64,000 nt of DNA from Lunularia cruciata (GCA_948567375.1 OX419759.1:49690593-49754592), one strand, 5' to 3'. Shown: positions 1-13,379, numbered from the stretch's first letter. Notes: generated by a model not told the origin, from the letters alone. Numbers and translations are program-made.

Positions 1-510
1 GCACACACCCACTTGAATTCCTAATTTAGGGTGAGATTTGGTAGATGTTGGTTAGATTTGGAAGTCTATTAGATCGGTAGAAATCAACCAGATTTGAATT
101 GGCAACAAAGGTATGTTAGATTTGCAAAAGTTAGATTCGCTAGATTTGGGGTATCCATCCTCTTGAATTATTGAGTTAGGATGAGTTTTAGTAGAAGTTA
201 GCCAGATTCATAGGTCTATTAGATTGGTGAAGGTCACCTAAATCTAGAGAAGGTGAGTTGAGTTAGGGTGAGATTTAGTGGAAGTTGGATAGATTCATAG
301 GCCTATTAGATTGGTGAAGGTCACTCAAATTTGAAGAAAGTTTGAATTGGCAACAAATGGAGAAGGTTTGAATTATTGAGTTAGTGTGAGATTAAGTAGA
401 AGTTGCCTAGATTCATAGGTCTATTAGATTGGTGGAGGTCACCCAAATTTGGAGAAGGTTTGAATTAGCAACAAATGTATGTTAGATTGGCAAAGGTCAA
501 CCAAATTTGG
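1..510 (+). repeat. Imperfect tandem repeats in old gypsy leader
   Basis: About four diverged units, each carrying the string GAGTTAGGGTGAGATTTAG or a close variant followed by a conserved TAGGTCTATTAGATTGGTG core, recur at about 80-150 bp spacing. The last unit runs into sequence resembling the untranslated leader of the B-family element (compare 29640-29720). This looks like local expansion of a leader segment in the oldest B copy. No coding signal is seen. Confidence 0.6.
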
Positions 511-3118
511 AGAGGGGTCAAATTTGCACTAAAGAAGGCCTCATTTGGTATTTTAGAACATAAGATTGTGGGCTAAAGAGGCTAGCAAGGTCAACTTGTT
601 GGCATGATACTAGCCAACCATCAATAGTGAAGGGTTTGATCCCTAAACTTTTGATTATTAAACTGGCTCCTTCGCTAACTAGTATGCTCCTACTTGTTGT
701 CCTAAAGATTGGTGGACTCATATCTATACTTGTGTAGCTTTAGTTAGGGGAGGATATTTTATACCATCTTTGGTGATCATGGTAGTATAGGAGTAGACAT
801 GTACTCTTCTTATGCCAAAATGAAAAATGATGATGGAGTCAATCCGGTTGGCTTTGTGAGATGGAAGGCTACCATTGGACTTTTTATGATTGGAACACCC
901 CTCCATTCTTTGCTTCCTATTTGTGTGCCATGTTTGGCTAGGGCGCTTTGTTATTGAGAGTGTTGGTGCTCTAGTGTGCTCTTGATAATGAAGTTGGAAT
1001 GATGACCCATCAAAACTAACTATATTTCTCTTTGGTGAGAAAGGAAGAGACTTGCAGATCATGAGAGTATTGTTGTGATAATTGGTGACAAGTTACCCTT
1101 TCTCCTAGTATAGTTGTCACGGTTAGAGGTAATTAGGCAACATTAGTAGGTGGTGGCACTTGGTAATTGCGGTTGTAGTATTTGGGATGCATTGTCATGA
1201 AGGAGTTCTTTGGGATCTGAGAGAGGTTTTTGCTACAATATGCAATGAGTCTATGCAAAGTTGCACATGATATTAGCCATTACCTCAAGTTCCAATGAAG
1301 GAAGAGATAAACACTAGTTCTAAGTTTGACACAATAATTGACCTATTTGAGAGTCCATACTGTGTGTATATATTCTTGTTGTGGGACATGGACTAGATTT
1401 ATGGGACACCCAAATATCCCAATTGTTACTTTGCTATAGTGTGTACCATTGAGTTGGATCATTTCATCCAAGAATTTGATAGTTAATACAATCTATAATA
1501 GATGCGGAACTCAACTTTGTTCACATCTCTCATGGCATGGAAAGGATTGTTCAAGTACTTGGAGAATCTGCATATGGATGATTGCCATGAGTTTAAGCAA
1601 GCTCACTTAGAAAAGATTGACCAATAGAGATAATATTGATCTTTGAAGTACATCTCCATCACTTGAGGATTAGTTTCTAAAGGGCAAGAAGCAATGCACA
1701 TTATTTCTAGTTCTAGCAATGCTGGTGTATCTAGTGGTAATGCATTGGTTGGAGATGGTGCTACTACAAGAGGTAGTACTATTGCATGAGGTGGTGGGGT
1801 ATTGAGAGGTTTAATCCCATGATGGAGTTCTTCTAATACTTGAGGAAGATAGACCAAGGAATGTGGACTTACAAGTTGAAGAGCTTGCAAGAGTTACAAT
1901 GGAAGGTTGGAGAGAGCTTATGCAAGGCATATACTTACATGAGTTGGTTGATAAGTTTCACTAAGGGGGTTACTAAGGCACATGCTATCTAGTTTTGGTA
2001 TGGGATACTAGACAAACAACTTAGATGTAGAGTACATGGTGTCACTTTATTATAGGCAATCTCACTAACTTTAGCAATTATCTTTGGTTTGGAAAAGTGC
2101 ATTAAGCTTAATATGGTGGAGGAGAGAGTGATGGAATTTAGATTTGGCAGTGAGAACTCATCTAAGATTGTTACTCCTTCTAGGATGCAATGGCGTAACC
2201 CACATTATGTTGGCTTTTGAACATAGATAAAATAATCTTGATCATATAAAGCAAAAGAGGAGGAAGGAAGGGAGGGAGAGAGGAAGGAGGGCTAGCGCTC
2301 ATAGACCCTTATCCTTATCTTTTTGGTTAGTAACAACCCACAAGTGATGGTGTTTCTTGTTAAAATTATAGTGGACCTTACCACAAGAAAGAGTGTACCA
2401 AGGGTAACAAGCATGATACCTTTGGAGCACCTTAGCCAGCCATAGGCAATTTGACCATTGCCATAGATTTGGTCATACTAGTGATAGACACATTGACCTA
2501 CACCCAAAGTTACAACATGGTAGAGCTACTATAGCAAGAGGTAGAAGAGCCACATATCATGGAGGACAAGGTGGTAGAGGTGGTCGTAAAGGACCTACAC
2601 TTGGTAGGGGCACAACCACATAGTACTTGCCTTTGCTTTTAGTATAGGTATGGCTACTTGGATTGAGTAGTTGGAGTAGAGATTGGCTAGCATAGTTATA
2701 GCCAACAAGAAATCAGATGTAAGTGGAGGCTTCCATCTCTTATGCTAGTGATAGAGATGTCCTTTGACTTCATATGAAGATCAACATAGGTAGATGGATC
2801 CACTACAATGACTAGGAATGTAATACATGCTCTTGAGTCTAGAAGAGCAATAATAGATTTGGACCCACAAAGAAGCGAGGCTAGTAGGTAAGTTAGACTT
2901 CCCAAATCTTTCATACTTTTTGAGGCACTATAGACTTCATCCATGGCTCTTGGACATCCTAGTGCATGCTTGGTAGGTAGAGATGGAGGATAAGATGGAC
3001 CAAATGCTAGTCAACCACCTACTTCTACCAAGGCTATTTTTAGCATGATGTTGAGAGCAGCTCAACTAATTATGGACTCCTCTTTGTTCTTAGCAAACAT
3101 TATATCTACATTGGAAGT
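511..3118 (+). mobile_element. Family B Ty3/gypsy copy 1 (oldest, partial, broken)
   Basis: This stretch aligns with the leader, gag and start of the protease region of the better B copy at 28716-38446: leader about 511-1140, gag about 1140-2640, pre-protease about 2640-3118. It is heavily decayed with many breaks, and no useful reading frame survives. At about 3119 the alignment stops abruptly inside the protease region and the terminal repeat of another B copy begins, so copy 2 was inserted into copy 1. The right-hand remainder of copy 1 is not seen in the window. It is the oldest B copy here, judged by nesting and divergence. The left limit is uncertain because the window starts within or near it. 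Confidence 0.75.
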
Positions 3119-3570
3119 TTTCATGCCATTTATAGTGCCACATCTAGATTGCTCAGACAAAGGAATTGTAGTGATAGTAGTTAGAGGTATTTCAGCAATT
3201 TCCCATAGACTACTTTCCGACGGTCAAATTTAGTGTTTGGGGTACTGACTTCACGATGGAGCCCACCATCACTTTGCACCGTTCACACCGTCTAGTGTGC
3301 CATTAGCTGGACCATTAGGGTTTCAAACCTAGCTCAAGTCAAGGGGTATAATTTCAAAGTGCAGCTCCAGAGAGCTCACTTCTTTGATGTTGAGCCTTTG
3401 AGTTCCTGGCTATAGTGGACAGAGGCCGGCGAGTGTCACCTAGATTCTCTTAGCTAGAGTGGGTGTGGCTTGACTATAATCTATGCCCAATTGTTTGCAG
3501 TTTATAGAGTGACAGATCAAGTATTGATCTGAGTTTGAGTTGATTTGAGAATTGTAAACGATCTAATTAC
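3119..3570 (+). repeat. Family B terminal repeat, A part (copy 2)
   Basis: Similar along its length to 28716-29165 and 37886-38344, including the conserved CTCCAGAGAGCTCACTTCT and AGTTCCTGGCTAT blocks. It begins directly at the break in copy 1 and runs straight into the leader, with no B-type segment between, as in the other 5' ends of this family. The first bases have decayed from TGTCAC. Confidence 0.75.
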
Positions 3571-4669
3571 ATTAGAGAAGTGAAGTTAGGGGGAAATTGG
3601 GTGCAAAAACTACAAGTGTTGGTGGTATCTCCAAGTGTAGTGGATCTTTGGTAGCTCAATCAAAGTTCAAGTTTTCCTTGGTGTGCAAAAGCTTGTTGCT
3701 TGATGCAGATTTGGTAGTAAGGTAGACAATGTGCGGAAGCATTGGCTAATTTTTGAGCAAAGAAGGAGCAATTTTCAAGCAATGGTTGTGATTTTGAGCT
3801 CAAGAGGTGAAGGCATGACCAATTTTTTGCAAGTTGTGCTCAAAAAGTAAAATTGAAGGTGGATTTGGGAACCTATTCTCATGAATTTGTCATTTGGAAA
3901 AACTTATTAATTCAATTTGGCTTGAGTGGAGAGTTACTGGAGGACTTTTGCCAGATTTGGAAGAGGTTTGAAGTGGCAAGACAAAAGGCCCCATTTGGCT
4001 GAATTTTGGAGTTTTGAGGCTTCAAAGCATAGGGCTGTGGGCTATGAGAGGCTACAAAGGCCAACAAGCCAGCTTGTTAGTGTGAGACTAGCTAGTTTAG
4101 AGTATATCTTTGTCATTGTTTGGCAAAATCTGCCCATCCTGCTAGATTGTGTGCAACAAGGTTTGACCCCTAGATCTCTTGTTCCTAGACTGGTGCCCTA
4201 GCCAATTGGTCCACCCTCACTTGTTGTCCTAGCGATTGGCCCACTATTATCTATACATTTGTAGCTTTGGCTAAGAGAGGTAGTTTGATCCCATTCTTGG
4301 TGATCTTGGTAGCTTAAGACGTAGATAACAACTTCTCTTATGTCAAATGCCAAATAGTGGCGGAGTCAATCTCGTGTTACTTTATGAGATAGAGGGCTTT
4401 TTTTTAGATTTCCTATGATTGGACACCCTCCATTCTCTGCTTGTGCACCATGTTCGTATGAGGTGCCTTGACTTTTGAGCGTTGGTGCTCTGGTGTGCTC
4501 TTGGTAGTAAGGTTGGAGTGATGACTAATCAAACTACCTTTGTTTCTCTTTGGTGAGGTAGGAAGTGATGACCTATAGACCATGAGAGTGCATGTTGTGA
4601 TGACAAGTTACATGTTACCCTTTTCTCTAGTGTAGTTATCTCAGTTAGAGTTACATTAATGGGTGGTGT

Positions 4670-6400
4670 TTTGTGAGTATTGGCACTTGGTGGTGCTCAG
4701 TTGGTGGTGGCACTTGGTGGGGTACTTGCAGTTGCAATTGTGGTTACTTTGTCATGATAGAGTTCTTTGGGGATTCTAGAGAAGTTTGCCCTTCAATACA
4801 CAATGGGTTTACTCGGAGTGGCGCTTGGTATCAATCTGTATCTCGGGTCCTAGTGAGGGAGGAGATTGGCTCTAAGTTGGAGTTTGACACAGGAGCTAAT
4901 TTAGTTGAGAGTGCACTTGGTGTGTCCACATTGTTCTTGTGGGACATGAACAAGATTTATGGGGCCTCCAAAGGCCTTAAGCATTACTTTGGTATAATGG
5001 GTACCATTGAGTTGGATGACTTCATCTAGGAGTTTGATAGTTGGTGTGATCATCAATAGATGCAAAAATTGATTTTGTTTACACCTTTCATGGCATGGAA
5101 GAGGTTGTTTCAACATTTGGAGGGTCTGCCGATGGATGACTACCATAAGTTTAGGAGAGCTTGTTTGGAGTAGATTGAGTTATGGAGACAATATTGGTCT
5201 CCAAATTATGTCTCCATCACTTTAGGCTTGGTTGCCAGGAGTAGATCGGCCGTACCCACAAGTTCTAGTTCAAGTAGTGTTGGTGGAGCTAGTGGAGGTG
5301 CACTAGTTAGAGATAGTGCTACTACAAGTAGAGGTACCGCCATAGGAGGTGGTGTGGTATTGGGGTTTAAGCCCATGGTGGAGTTCTTCTAGTGTTTGAG
5401 GTAGAACTACCAAGGAGTGCGGATTGACAAGCTGAGGAGCTTGAAGGAGTTCCAGTGAAAGGCTGAACAGAGCCTATGCGAGGCAAACAATCGCATGAGG
5501 CGGTTGATTAGTTTCACTCAGGGAGTTATTGAGGCCCAAGCAGTCCAATTTTAGTATGTGATATTGGATAGGGAGTTATGACGTAGAGTTTGTGATGCTA
5601 CGTTGTTACAAGCTATGCCCACTTTGGTAGTGGTCTTTGGTTTGGCTGAGCGTATTGAGCTCAACATGGTGGAAGAGAGAGTAGTGACATCTGGATTTGG
5701 TAGGGAGACCTCATCCATAATTATAACTTCTTCTAAAGTGCAATAGATTGCACCAAATCTAGTTAGTTTTTGAGGATAGGGTAGATAGCCTAGGTCCGAT
5801 GGAGCGAGTGGAAGGCCTATTGTAGTTAGACCCTTACCTTCATTTTCAGGTCAGTAGCAGCCAATGAGTAGTGGTGTTGCTTGTTGGACTTGTGGTGGAC
5901 CTCACCATAGGAGAAAGTGTACTCAAGGCAGTGCACCTGATACCTCTAGTGCATCATAGCCAAAATAGAGGCAGTGTGAGCATTGCCACAGATTTGGTCA
6001 CACTAGTGACCAGTGCTTTGACCTACACCCGGAGTTATGGAGTGGTAAGGATGCTATGGCAGGTAGTAGAGGAGCTCTAGTTCATGGAGGATGAGGTGGT
6101 AGAGGTGGTGGTAGAGGATCTACACCTAGTTGAGATGCAATACCTACCTTTACTTCTGATATAACTATGGCTACCCGGATTGAGTAGTTGGAGCAGTGAT
6201 TGGCTAGTATGGCCATTGCTCATAGGAGATCAGATTTGGGTGCGGAGGCTTTCACCTCATATGCTAGTGATAGAGATGCTTTGGACTTCATGTGCAGAGT
6301 AGCACAGGTGGATGCATTTGCCATAGTGACTAGGAGTGCATTTGCCATAGTGACTAGGAGTGCATTTCATGCTATAGAGCCTAGAGGAGAATCAATGTAG
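4670..6400 (+). pseudogene. Family B gag (copy 2, broken)
   Basis: Retroviral-type capsid (gag) region. Recognisable blocks include GASKGLKHYFGIMGTIELDD near 4960-5020 and, near the 3' end (about 5878-6030), two CCHC zinc knuckles, CWTCGGPHHRRKC and CEHCHRFGHTSDQC. A Gly/Arg-rich stretch follows the knuckles. The same order is seen in copy 3 at 30400-31950. Zinc knuckles of this kind bind the packaged RNA in LTR elements. The region is broken many times and should be read as a fossil. The assignment rests on the knuckles and on colinearity with copy 3. Confidence 0.75.
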
Positions 6401-6579
6401 TTGGACCCACATAGAGGAGAGGTTGGATGACATGTCAGACTTCCCCAATCTTTCACACTCTCTGAGGCCTTGCAGATAACATCCATGGCTCCTAGACGTC
6501 CCAATGCAAGTGTGGTAGGTGGGGATGGGGTGCATGATGACCTACCTACTAGTCAGCCACCTACTACTACATAGACTGA

Positions 6580-7620
6580 GTTGAGCATGATGTTGGGGGC
6601 GGTTCAGCTGATTATGCATTGCCTTTTGTTTTCAACTAGTGACATGTTTATATTAGGAGTTGACCCAACCTCAATGTTCCGATTGGCTGCCATGCTTTGT
6701 GAGAGTAGAGATGATGTTGTTTCTACTACTAGAGCAAAGGTGGATGATAGTAGAGCTGACTTGGTTGAGGAGCATGGGATCCGTTCAACGACCAATGGCT
6801 TATGGCAGGCAACAACAGCTAGATTGGAGGAGTTGCCAGCTAGACTGGCCTTTGAACAAGCACGGTTTATACCTAATGTTGTCCTATTGGATAACCAGAT
6901 GAGAATTTTCTATTTGGTGGGACCTTCAAGAAAGGGCTATACACCACAAAGAGTCTTATTAGACTCTACTGCGCAACCCCTTATGTTGGGGAAGGTTGCA
7001 GTTGTCAATCTAGGGTTACAAAAGACCAATATGGAGAGGTGTCCATTTCAGATCCAAACATCTCTAGGTGGTGGTTTGACACAATACATCACATGTGTAG
7101 TTGTTAGTAGTTGTTTAGATTCAGCCTGGTCATTTGACTAATAGCTTGGTGATGAGAGCTCAGGCTATTGCGACAATAGCTGAGTCATAGAATGTGCTAG
7201 TTGGGGGAGTAGTGTTTACCCCATGGGTTTTGATATTGACTATTGGGAGGAGATAGCCTCCTATAGACCAAGTTGGCAGTATGGTGAGGTACGGATATGT
7301 CGCCTACTAGTATGCTTCAGTAGTGGCAATCTTGGCTCACTACAGTCCGAGACCATGGCAACATCAGTTTCAGCTTTCAATGGTGTAGTCACTTGGCCTG
7401 GTGACTTGTTGGAGGGGAATGCCAATGTAGAGGATACTCCAATACCAGAGGAGATCAATTGGATTTGGAGTACAAGCGGGATTGTTCCATCCACCTTGGA
7501 TCTTCCATTGTGGAGTTTAGAGGAGGCATGTAGCAACATGTAGATTGGTTGGTGCAACAGGCTTGGAGTGGAGCCTTTGTACCACCAGGAGATGAGTGTG
7601 AGGATGAGCCTTAAGAGTCA
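6580..7620 (+). pseudogene. Family B protease region (copy 2, broken)
   Basis: Colinear with 32100-33200 of copy 3. It contains the block VLLDSTAQPLMLGKVAVV (about 6950-7010), which sits where a retropepsin active-site loop is expected, followed by a DVLVGG-like block near the end of the fold. About 200 codons of unassigned sequence precede the putative active site and are shared by both copies. Decayed, with several breaks. Protease identity is moderately secure because of its position between the zinc knuckles and downstream enzymes. Confidence 0.6.
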
Positions 7621-7665
7621 ATTACCTTGACACTTCTGGATACCATACTCATTGCTTGGTAGTAT

Positions 7666-8600
7666 CCAATAGAGGGAGTATGTCTTTTAGAGTTGTTTGG
7701 TGGGATTAGCACTGGACTAGTTGCGGTACTACAGGCAAGTCTATGAGTACAGAGGTGCTTGTATGTGGAGAGAGATGAGATTGCTAGGTTAGTCTCTCTA
7801 CATCATATGGCACCCTTGGCCTATCGGTATCCTGAGTTATTACTAATGTCAGCAGTCAGGGGCTACTAGAAGGCCCTACCAATAGACATTTCCTTACTAG
7901 GGATGCATGATTTGAAGCGACATGGGCCCATTCACTTGGTGATTTCTGGATGGCCATGTTAGGGACATACACGTGCTGGCAGAGGTTTGGGTCTTCAGGA
8001 TCTCTATTCTGGTGTGTTTTGGGAGATTTTACAAATACTACAACATCTCCGGGTTCATCAGTTCATTTCTCTATCTTACATTTTAGAGAATGTTCTTTTG
8101 ATGGGTGATTCTCGCACCAGAGTGGTGATGAGTACACATTAGGTCCATTCTTGGATGGGACCTGCTGTATTGTTAGATGCAACCAGAGTAGGATCATGGG
8201 CTCATTGTCTTTGTCTTTGGTGGACAAACCTCTTACCCAGAGAGGTTTTACAATGTGCCTATGATAGTATTCAACAACCAACACACCTTCTTGTTGATGA
8301 TATTCAAGATGTTGGGCTCCAGTCTCGAGTGGTAAGAATGACTGATAGGTCTTTTGTGATAGTGTTTAACCTTGTAGTGCAACCCATAGCCACTTTACCT
8401 ACACTTATGAGTTTCCTAACTTCCCTTGCTTATCAAAAGAGAAGTCCTAGACTTGTTTGGGATTCATAGTTATATTTAATTGATGGAGCCTAGTGCCAAT
8501 GAGAGAGAGAGAAAGTAATGTATTTTGATATCAATATCACCATTATTTAAATAGTGTTAGAGGCATCCAAGCATCAAGTGTTAGGTCAAGCTATGGATGT
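7666..8600 (+). pseudogene. DNMT3-like DNA methyltransferase domain (copy 2, broken)
   Basis: Second, older copy of the cytosine-5 DNA methyltransferase domain. Motif I (AdoMet binding) appears as LELFGGISTGLVAV near 7685. Motif IV with the catalytic Pro-Cys appears as VISGWPC near 7942-7962. Motif VI appears as LENVLLMGDSRTRV near 8085-8130, with the canonical Glu-Asn-Val. The later block LCLWWTNLLPREVL (about 8210-8250) matches the place of the HRARYFWGNLPG block of DNMT3 enzymes. Motif order is I, IV, VI, then the late motifs, as in DNMT3 and not permuted as in plant DRM. The domain lies between protease and reverse transcriptase, as in copy 3. Broken and old. Its presence in two copies of different age shows that the domain belonged to the family. 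Confidence 0.8.
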
Positions 8601-9149
8601 GAATTTTTTGACCTAGATTATAAGCCTTGGATTGGCTAAGCAATGTAGGATGTGCTTGACAAGCATCACCACTCGAACACTTGTGAGCTTTGTGCTTATC
8701 AAGACAATTTGGGCACATGTTGGAGTGACAAGCCAAGTGGGCATGGCATTCTTGGTACACAACCAGTGACTACTAATGAGAGTTGCCTACTTGAGGTACA
8801 TCTAGGTGAACAAAGTCTACTTGGGATACATGCTTGGTCTACTTGGGACACAACTAGAAGACATGTGGAGCTTGCGATAGAAGGAGTTTGCTTTGAGATT
8901 GTAGACTTTAGCAATTGGAGGCATGAAAATATTGCTCCCATGGTCTTGGTTTGGTAACTAGCCAATATATCTTTCATCTATATAGCAATTATAGATAATA
9001 CTTGGGATCAAAATATTAGACCCAAGCTTAGAGTTTGGAGGTTCTTGAGGAGCTACATGAGTTGTTTTGCCTTCAAAAGGATTTGGGTGCTATAAAAGGA
9101 CAAGATATTTAGATTGAGCTAACAAGTGATACACCAATATTTTGATGTC

Positions 9150-9484
9150 CCTACAAATATAGTGACATGGAAGGAGTCTTGATTTAGTGCAAGATTCAAG
9201 ACCTTTTTGAGATTGGTTTGCTAGAGATCTCACATGGAGTGTATGCTTCAACTATAATGATTCCAACTAGGAAAGATATACATGTCAACTATAAAAATAA
9301 GCAGATGTGTTAAGATTAATATATTATCACACAATAGACTAGAGCTGATTAGTATGCTATGCCTATACTAAAGAAGATCTTTAATGCAATTGTGCATACC
9401 AACGTCCAAAGTACTATGAATCTTCAAGAAATATATCATGAATTGCATTTTGGGCTATTGATCCTCATGGAAAGGATATATTAG
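9150..9484 (+). pseudogene. Family B reverse transcriptase, first part (copy 2)
   Basis: Colinear with 34680-35080 of copy 3: the N-terminal fingers region of a Ty3/gypsy reverse transcriptase, ending near the block AIDPHGKD. The similarity fades after about 9484 where a large insert begins. Strongly decayed. Confidence 0.65.
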
Positions 9485-9559
9485 GAGTTTTCAATCATAG
9501 AACCCATAGATGTTTATAGGAGAAATAGGGATATTCATAAAAAAATTATGGGTACCCAT

Positions 9560-10994
9560 AAAATGAAGAAGATGTCAAAATTGAATCTTTTGTAAATTGT
9601 TTTTACAAGTGAAAGACCAAGGAGTGCATTCAAATATCAAAGATTTATGGGGAAGTTAGGTGCACTAAGTATGGCCATGAGGGAAGGAGGAGGAAAAGGG
9701 GAGCTCATCATGTGGAAAATTTATCATAACCCATTTGAAAATCTATTGAAAATCTCCAAGTCCTACTTTGAGTGAGAAGATCAAACCATATACTTCAAAA
9801 TGCATGTAATGGAGAGATTGAAGTCTATAATTCTCTCCAAATCAAGATTTATTCTATAGTCTTTGAATCATCACACATGCAATGTGCCATCAAGGACATA
9901 AGAGAATACTTATTACTAGGTGTTAGCATGGCACACAAGGGAGTGGAAGTGGATAGGAGAGTTAAGAAAATTTCAAGCATAATGTCACCAAATAGTGAGA
10001 AAATGGGGGATTTAGGATTCCATGATGAACTTGAGATGGTTGAAAACATGGAATGCTCTCCACCTCCAAACTCCAATCTCATTCTTGACTCAAAAAATCT
10101 CTTGATAGTACATTTGGGGAGCTATTGAGAAAGGTCTCATTGATCTCTTCCTTATTGCTTTTTATTATGAGCAAAGGGAAAGCAATATATGAGGATTGGT
10201 TTAGAATTATTGGACATCATCACTCCCAAATTTTAGATGACCTTGAGCATTTTGCACAAATTCATGGTGAGAATTGCAAGATGCCATTATAAAAAAAAAC
10301 TACCTTAAGTTACACGGATACATATTTGGTTTGGCATTATAGCGTTTTCACACTTTAATGAGATGTGATAGATTATACAAAAAATAGGGATGCTATATAA
10401 AGTCCTACAAGGAAGTGCAAGATTGGAAAGAAAAAAGCACTAGAGAAGGTTTCATGGACAACGAACACCGTAGTGGATAGAAAATGGTCAATGATAAATT
10501 AAATAATCTTTGAATTCATTTTTTAGGATGGATGAGATGTTTGGAGGTCAAGCAAACATCTTTCCACCCACTCTAGTAAGCATGGGGGTTTAAGAATGAG
10601 ATTAATATAAGTGAAGTGTGGTGTGGCATGGGGAGGACAAATATTTTGAGCTAGAAGACATTCTTATATCAAGTACCACATAATTTCCATCTCTTGAGGT
10701 AGAAGTAATACTAAACTCAAGTCCTTTCTTCCTTTAGCAAGCTATGCAGAAAAGAGGAATGCATGTATGGGCTAGAGGAAAAAATGAAAAATGAAAACAT
10801 GAATCATGACATGAGTACAACTCTTTTGCCACTAGACGGGATTCAACAAAGAGAGAGAGAAACAAAATTACTTCATTGATGGACTAGATTCAACAAGGAC
10901 ATAAAGAAGAAGACCAAGAGAGTAAGCAAAGGAGAGTTTCCAAAGGGAGTACCAAGATATTACTAACTATAGCATTTCAAATAGCAAAGATTAC
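9560..10994. other. Anonymous AT-rich DNA
   Basis: No recognisable gene. A 118-codon open frame on the plus strand (9772-10128) resembles nothing I can name. If the minus-strand C-type LTR at 10995-11464 is real, this stretch would be the decayed internal part of that element. GA-rich tracts occur near 10840-10950. Confidence 0.3.
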
Positions 10995-11464
10995 TATAAA
11001 AGACCAACGAGAGAAATAGAGAAATGGAAGATCAAAATAGAAAGTCATATTGGAAATTCTCAAGTGAGAGAAATTACAAATGCTTAGTATGAGCTGTGGT
11101 TGTAGTTTTTATAAGGTACTTAGGTACAAGGTTCTTAAGAAGCTCCAATAGAAGGTTTCTTCCTAAAGTTGCTTTTCTTGGAGTGCAAGCTAAGCTAGCC
11201 ATTTACTTGGCACGTAAGTTAAGCTAGCTATCCACTTGGCATACAAGTTACTCAATCTTTAGAAGTTCCGTAGATGCTTCTCACCTTGAAGCTTCTTAGA
11301 TGCTTCTAGAGTATTCTACCACAAAGCTTCCTAGATGCTTCTAGCATATTCTTAGCACTCATATGTTATGCTAGTTCTACTTCATTTTTGCTCTATGTAA
11401 CTCATTCTACTGACTCCTTAGCTTCTACTAACTTTTCTGCTAACTTTGTATTATTAAAATTACC
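10995..11464 (-). mobile_element. Family C-type LTR, minus strand (degenerate)
   Basis: Read on the minus strand, this stretch shares order and wording with 56090-56479: AAGTTAGCA near the start, GAAGCATCTAGGAAGCTT, CTTGCACTCCAAG, then CCTTATAAAAACTAC in the promoter position, and a TTGGTCTTTTATA end. Several GAAGCTTC-like short repeats lie in the middle. It is a strongly diverged LTR of the same loose family; no partner LTR is seen. Old. Confidence 0.5.
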
Positions 11465-11529
11465 ATGATGAAATTAGAGATTCTTGAATCCAAGAAAGTT
11501 GCAAATTAGCTAAAATTGTAGATCTCCAT

Positions 11530-11739
11530 ATGAGAAAGTTTGAGAAAATGAAAGTGATAGTAGAAGCTACAAAAAGAGCTAGAGTTGAAATAGATAAGTT
11601 GAATGTTGAGTTCAATAGGAGGTTGAGTAAAGAGAAGAGGAGATCTAAAGTAGAGAAACATAGATTCAAAGAAACAAAATTCTTGCACAATATAGGACTT
11701 GAGTTGGTGAGGGTTGGAAAGACATCCAAGGAGATCTGA
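11530..11739 (+). other. Short charged coiled-coil-like open frame
   Basis: A 69-codon frame rich in Lys, Glu and Arg with heptad-like spacing (for example RARVEIDKLNVEF). I do not recognise it. It may be a scrap of a retroelement coiled-coil protein, like the remnants at 13380-14000, 23395-24010 and 39930-40640. No promoter or splice context supports a real gene. Confidence 0.2.
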
Positions 11740-11744
11740 TCCAA

Positions 11745-13370
11745 TGCTCTGCACTTTCAGCTCTTGATTACCCTCATAATATTTATAGCAATGAACTAAA
11801 ATTTCCAATACTCAATTACACACAATGTCAAAGTGCAAATGACAATGATAGTGAAGATAATTTTATGTAACTTTTTCTTGTAACCTTGTGTGTTCAATAA
11901 AATTTAAGCTTCCACTAAAATTTCATTTATTGTATTGAAGAATGAATGCAAAAAACTACAAAATTGTACATTGACAAATATTATGCATGTTGAAAGATAG
12001 GTTGGCAAGAAAAACATCAAAAGGAGCCAAATATTACAATTTGGTGTAATTTGGTATGCATTGGTGTGTATTGATATGTTGTCTTTTGTGCCAAAATCCA
12101 TTGCAAGACATTGGAGGCGGGACTTGGTATTGGTTAGATATCATTATTGCTTGTATGCATTGGGAGATGCTCATATGTGCTCATAAGTTTTTTTTCTTTA
12201 TAGAAACCTTGTATATGCCAAGGTGTGTTAGTTAGTTAATTGCTTATCTCAAATGTGTTGGTAAGTTCTTGTAATCACTTATATGCATATTTGTGAATGG
12301 ATTTCTTAAACAGCAAGAGAAGAACATAAATTTGTACCATAAAATATAAGATATTCTTTAGCATTACAAAGCTCATGCATGGTAGAGGTAGAAAATAAAA
12401 CTTAAGAATTCCATTATTCATCATTGAATCACCATGTTAACACAGTATGAACACAAGCGAGGATGTGAAAATAAATGATCCATCCTTGAATCATTGTGCT
12501 TACACAAGATAAAAACAAGTAATGATGTGCCTACAAAAAGTGTATATACATATAGAGTGGATGTGAGTCTTCTCTGCTCTGGTGCAAGCTAGTGCATCCT
12601 CTACCCATTGCCTATACTTGTGGTGAGATATCAAAAAAGGGACTATATACCCACAAAATACTCATTCCTCTTGCAAGGAGAGATCCTAAAGAGACTTTGA
12701 TAATATCTCATATGGGTTTTTTCTATAAGCTCTAAGACCTCCATTAGTTCACATGTCCTCCAAGAATGTAATAGTAGGGTGTATATGAACTCTAAACCTA
12801 TCTAGAAGAGTTCTCAAGCTCCAATGATGAGGTGTATGATGATTGTGCTAAGGAGTAAATGAAGAGGGTGGATATCACCATGGGGATTGTTCTTATAATA
12901 TGAAAGTGTGTAACTATCAGCTTTCAATATAACCTTAATAGACAATCTAAATGAAGTAAATGTAGCATATGATCTTATTCTGTAAGTGTATACCTTACAT
13001 AAAGTACCCATGATATACTCTCTTGTATGTACTCCTCAAATAAGAAAGTCCATTGACACATGGAATTTTGGACATTAGACATGGAGTAGCCAATCTAAAT
13101 CTCACCTTGCTCTATTTGACCATATTATGACCTCAAAGTGCATCATACAATACTAAAAAAACCATCTAACCCTCGGCTATGGTACATATCAAAAATCATT
13201 TTTCCTTCCATAATGAACCTATCCATGGTCCTTAATTAACTTATACCATTGGGAGAAAGGTGATTAACTAATAGGGAACATAAGATCCACTAGAAAGACT
13301 ATATAGGACTTCCTTTGAAAGTCCCCATAAACTCTATAGAAAGACTTATAGGATTTGTAGTTTGCATCAC
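11745..13370. other. No feature recognised
   Basis: AT-rich DNA with only short open frames on both strands (up to 65 codons). No family motif, terminal repeat or structured RNA was recognised. Confidence 0.3.
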
Positions 13371-13379
13371 CTTAGTCAC

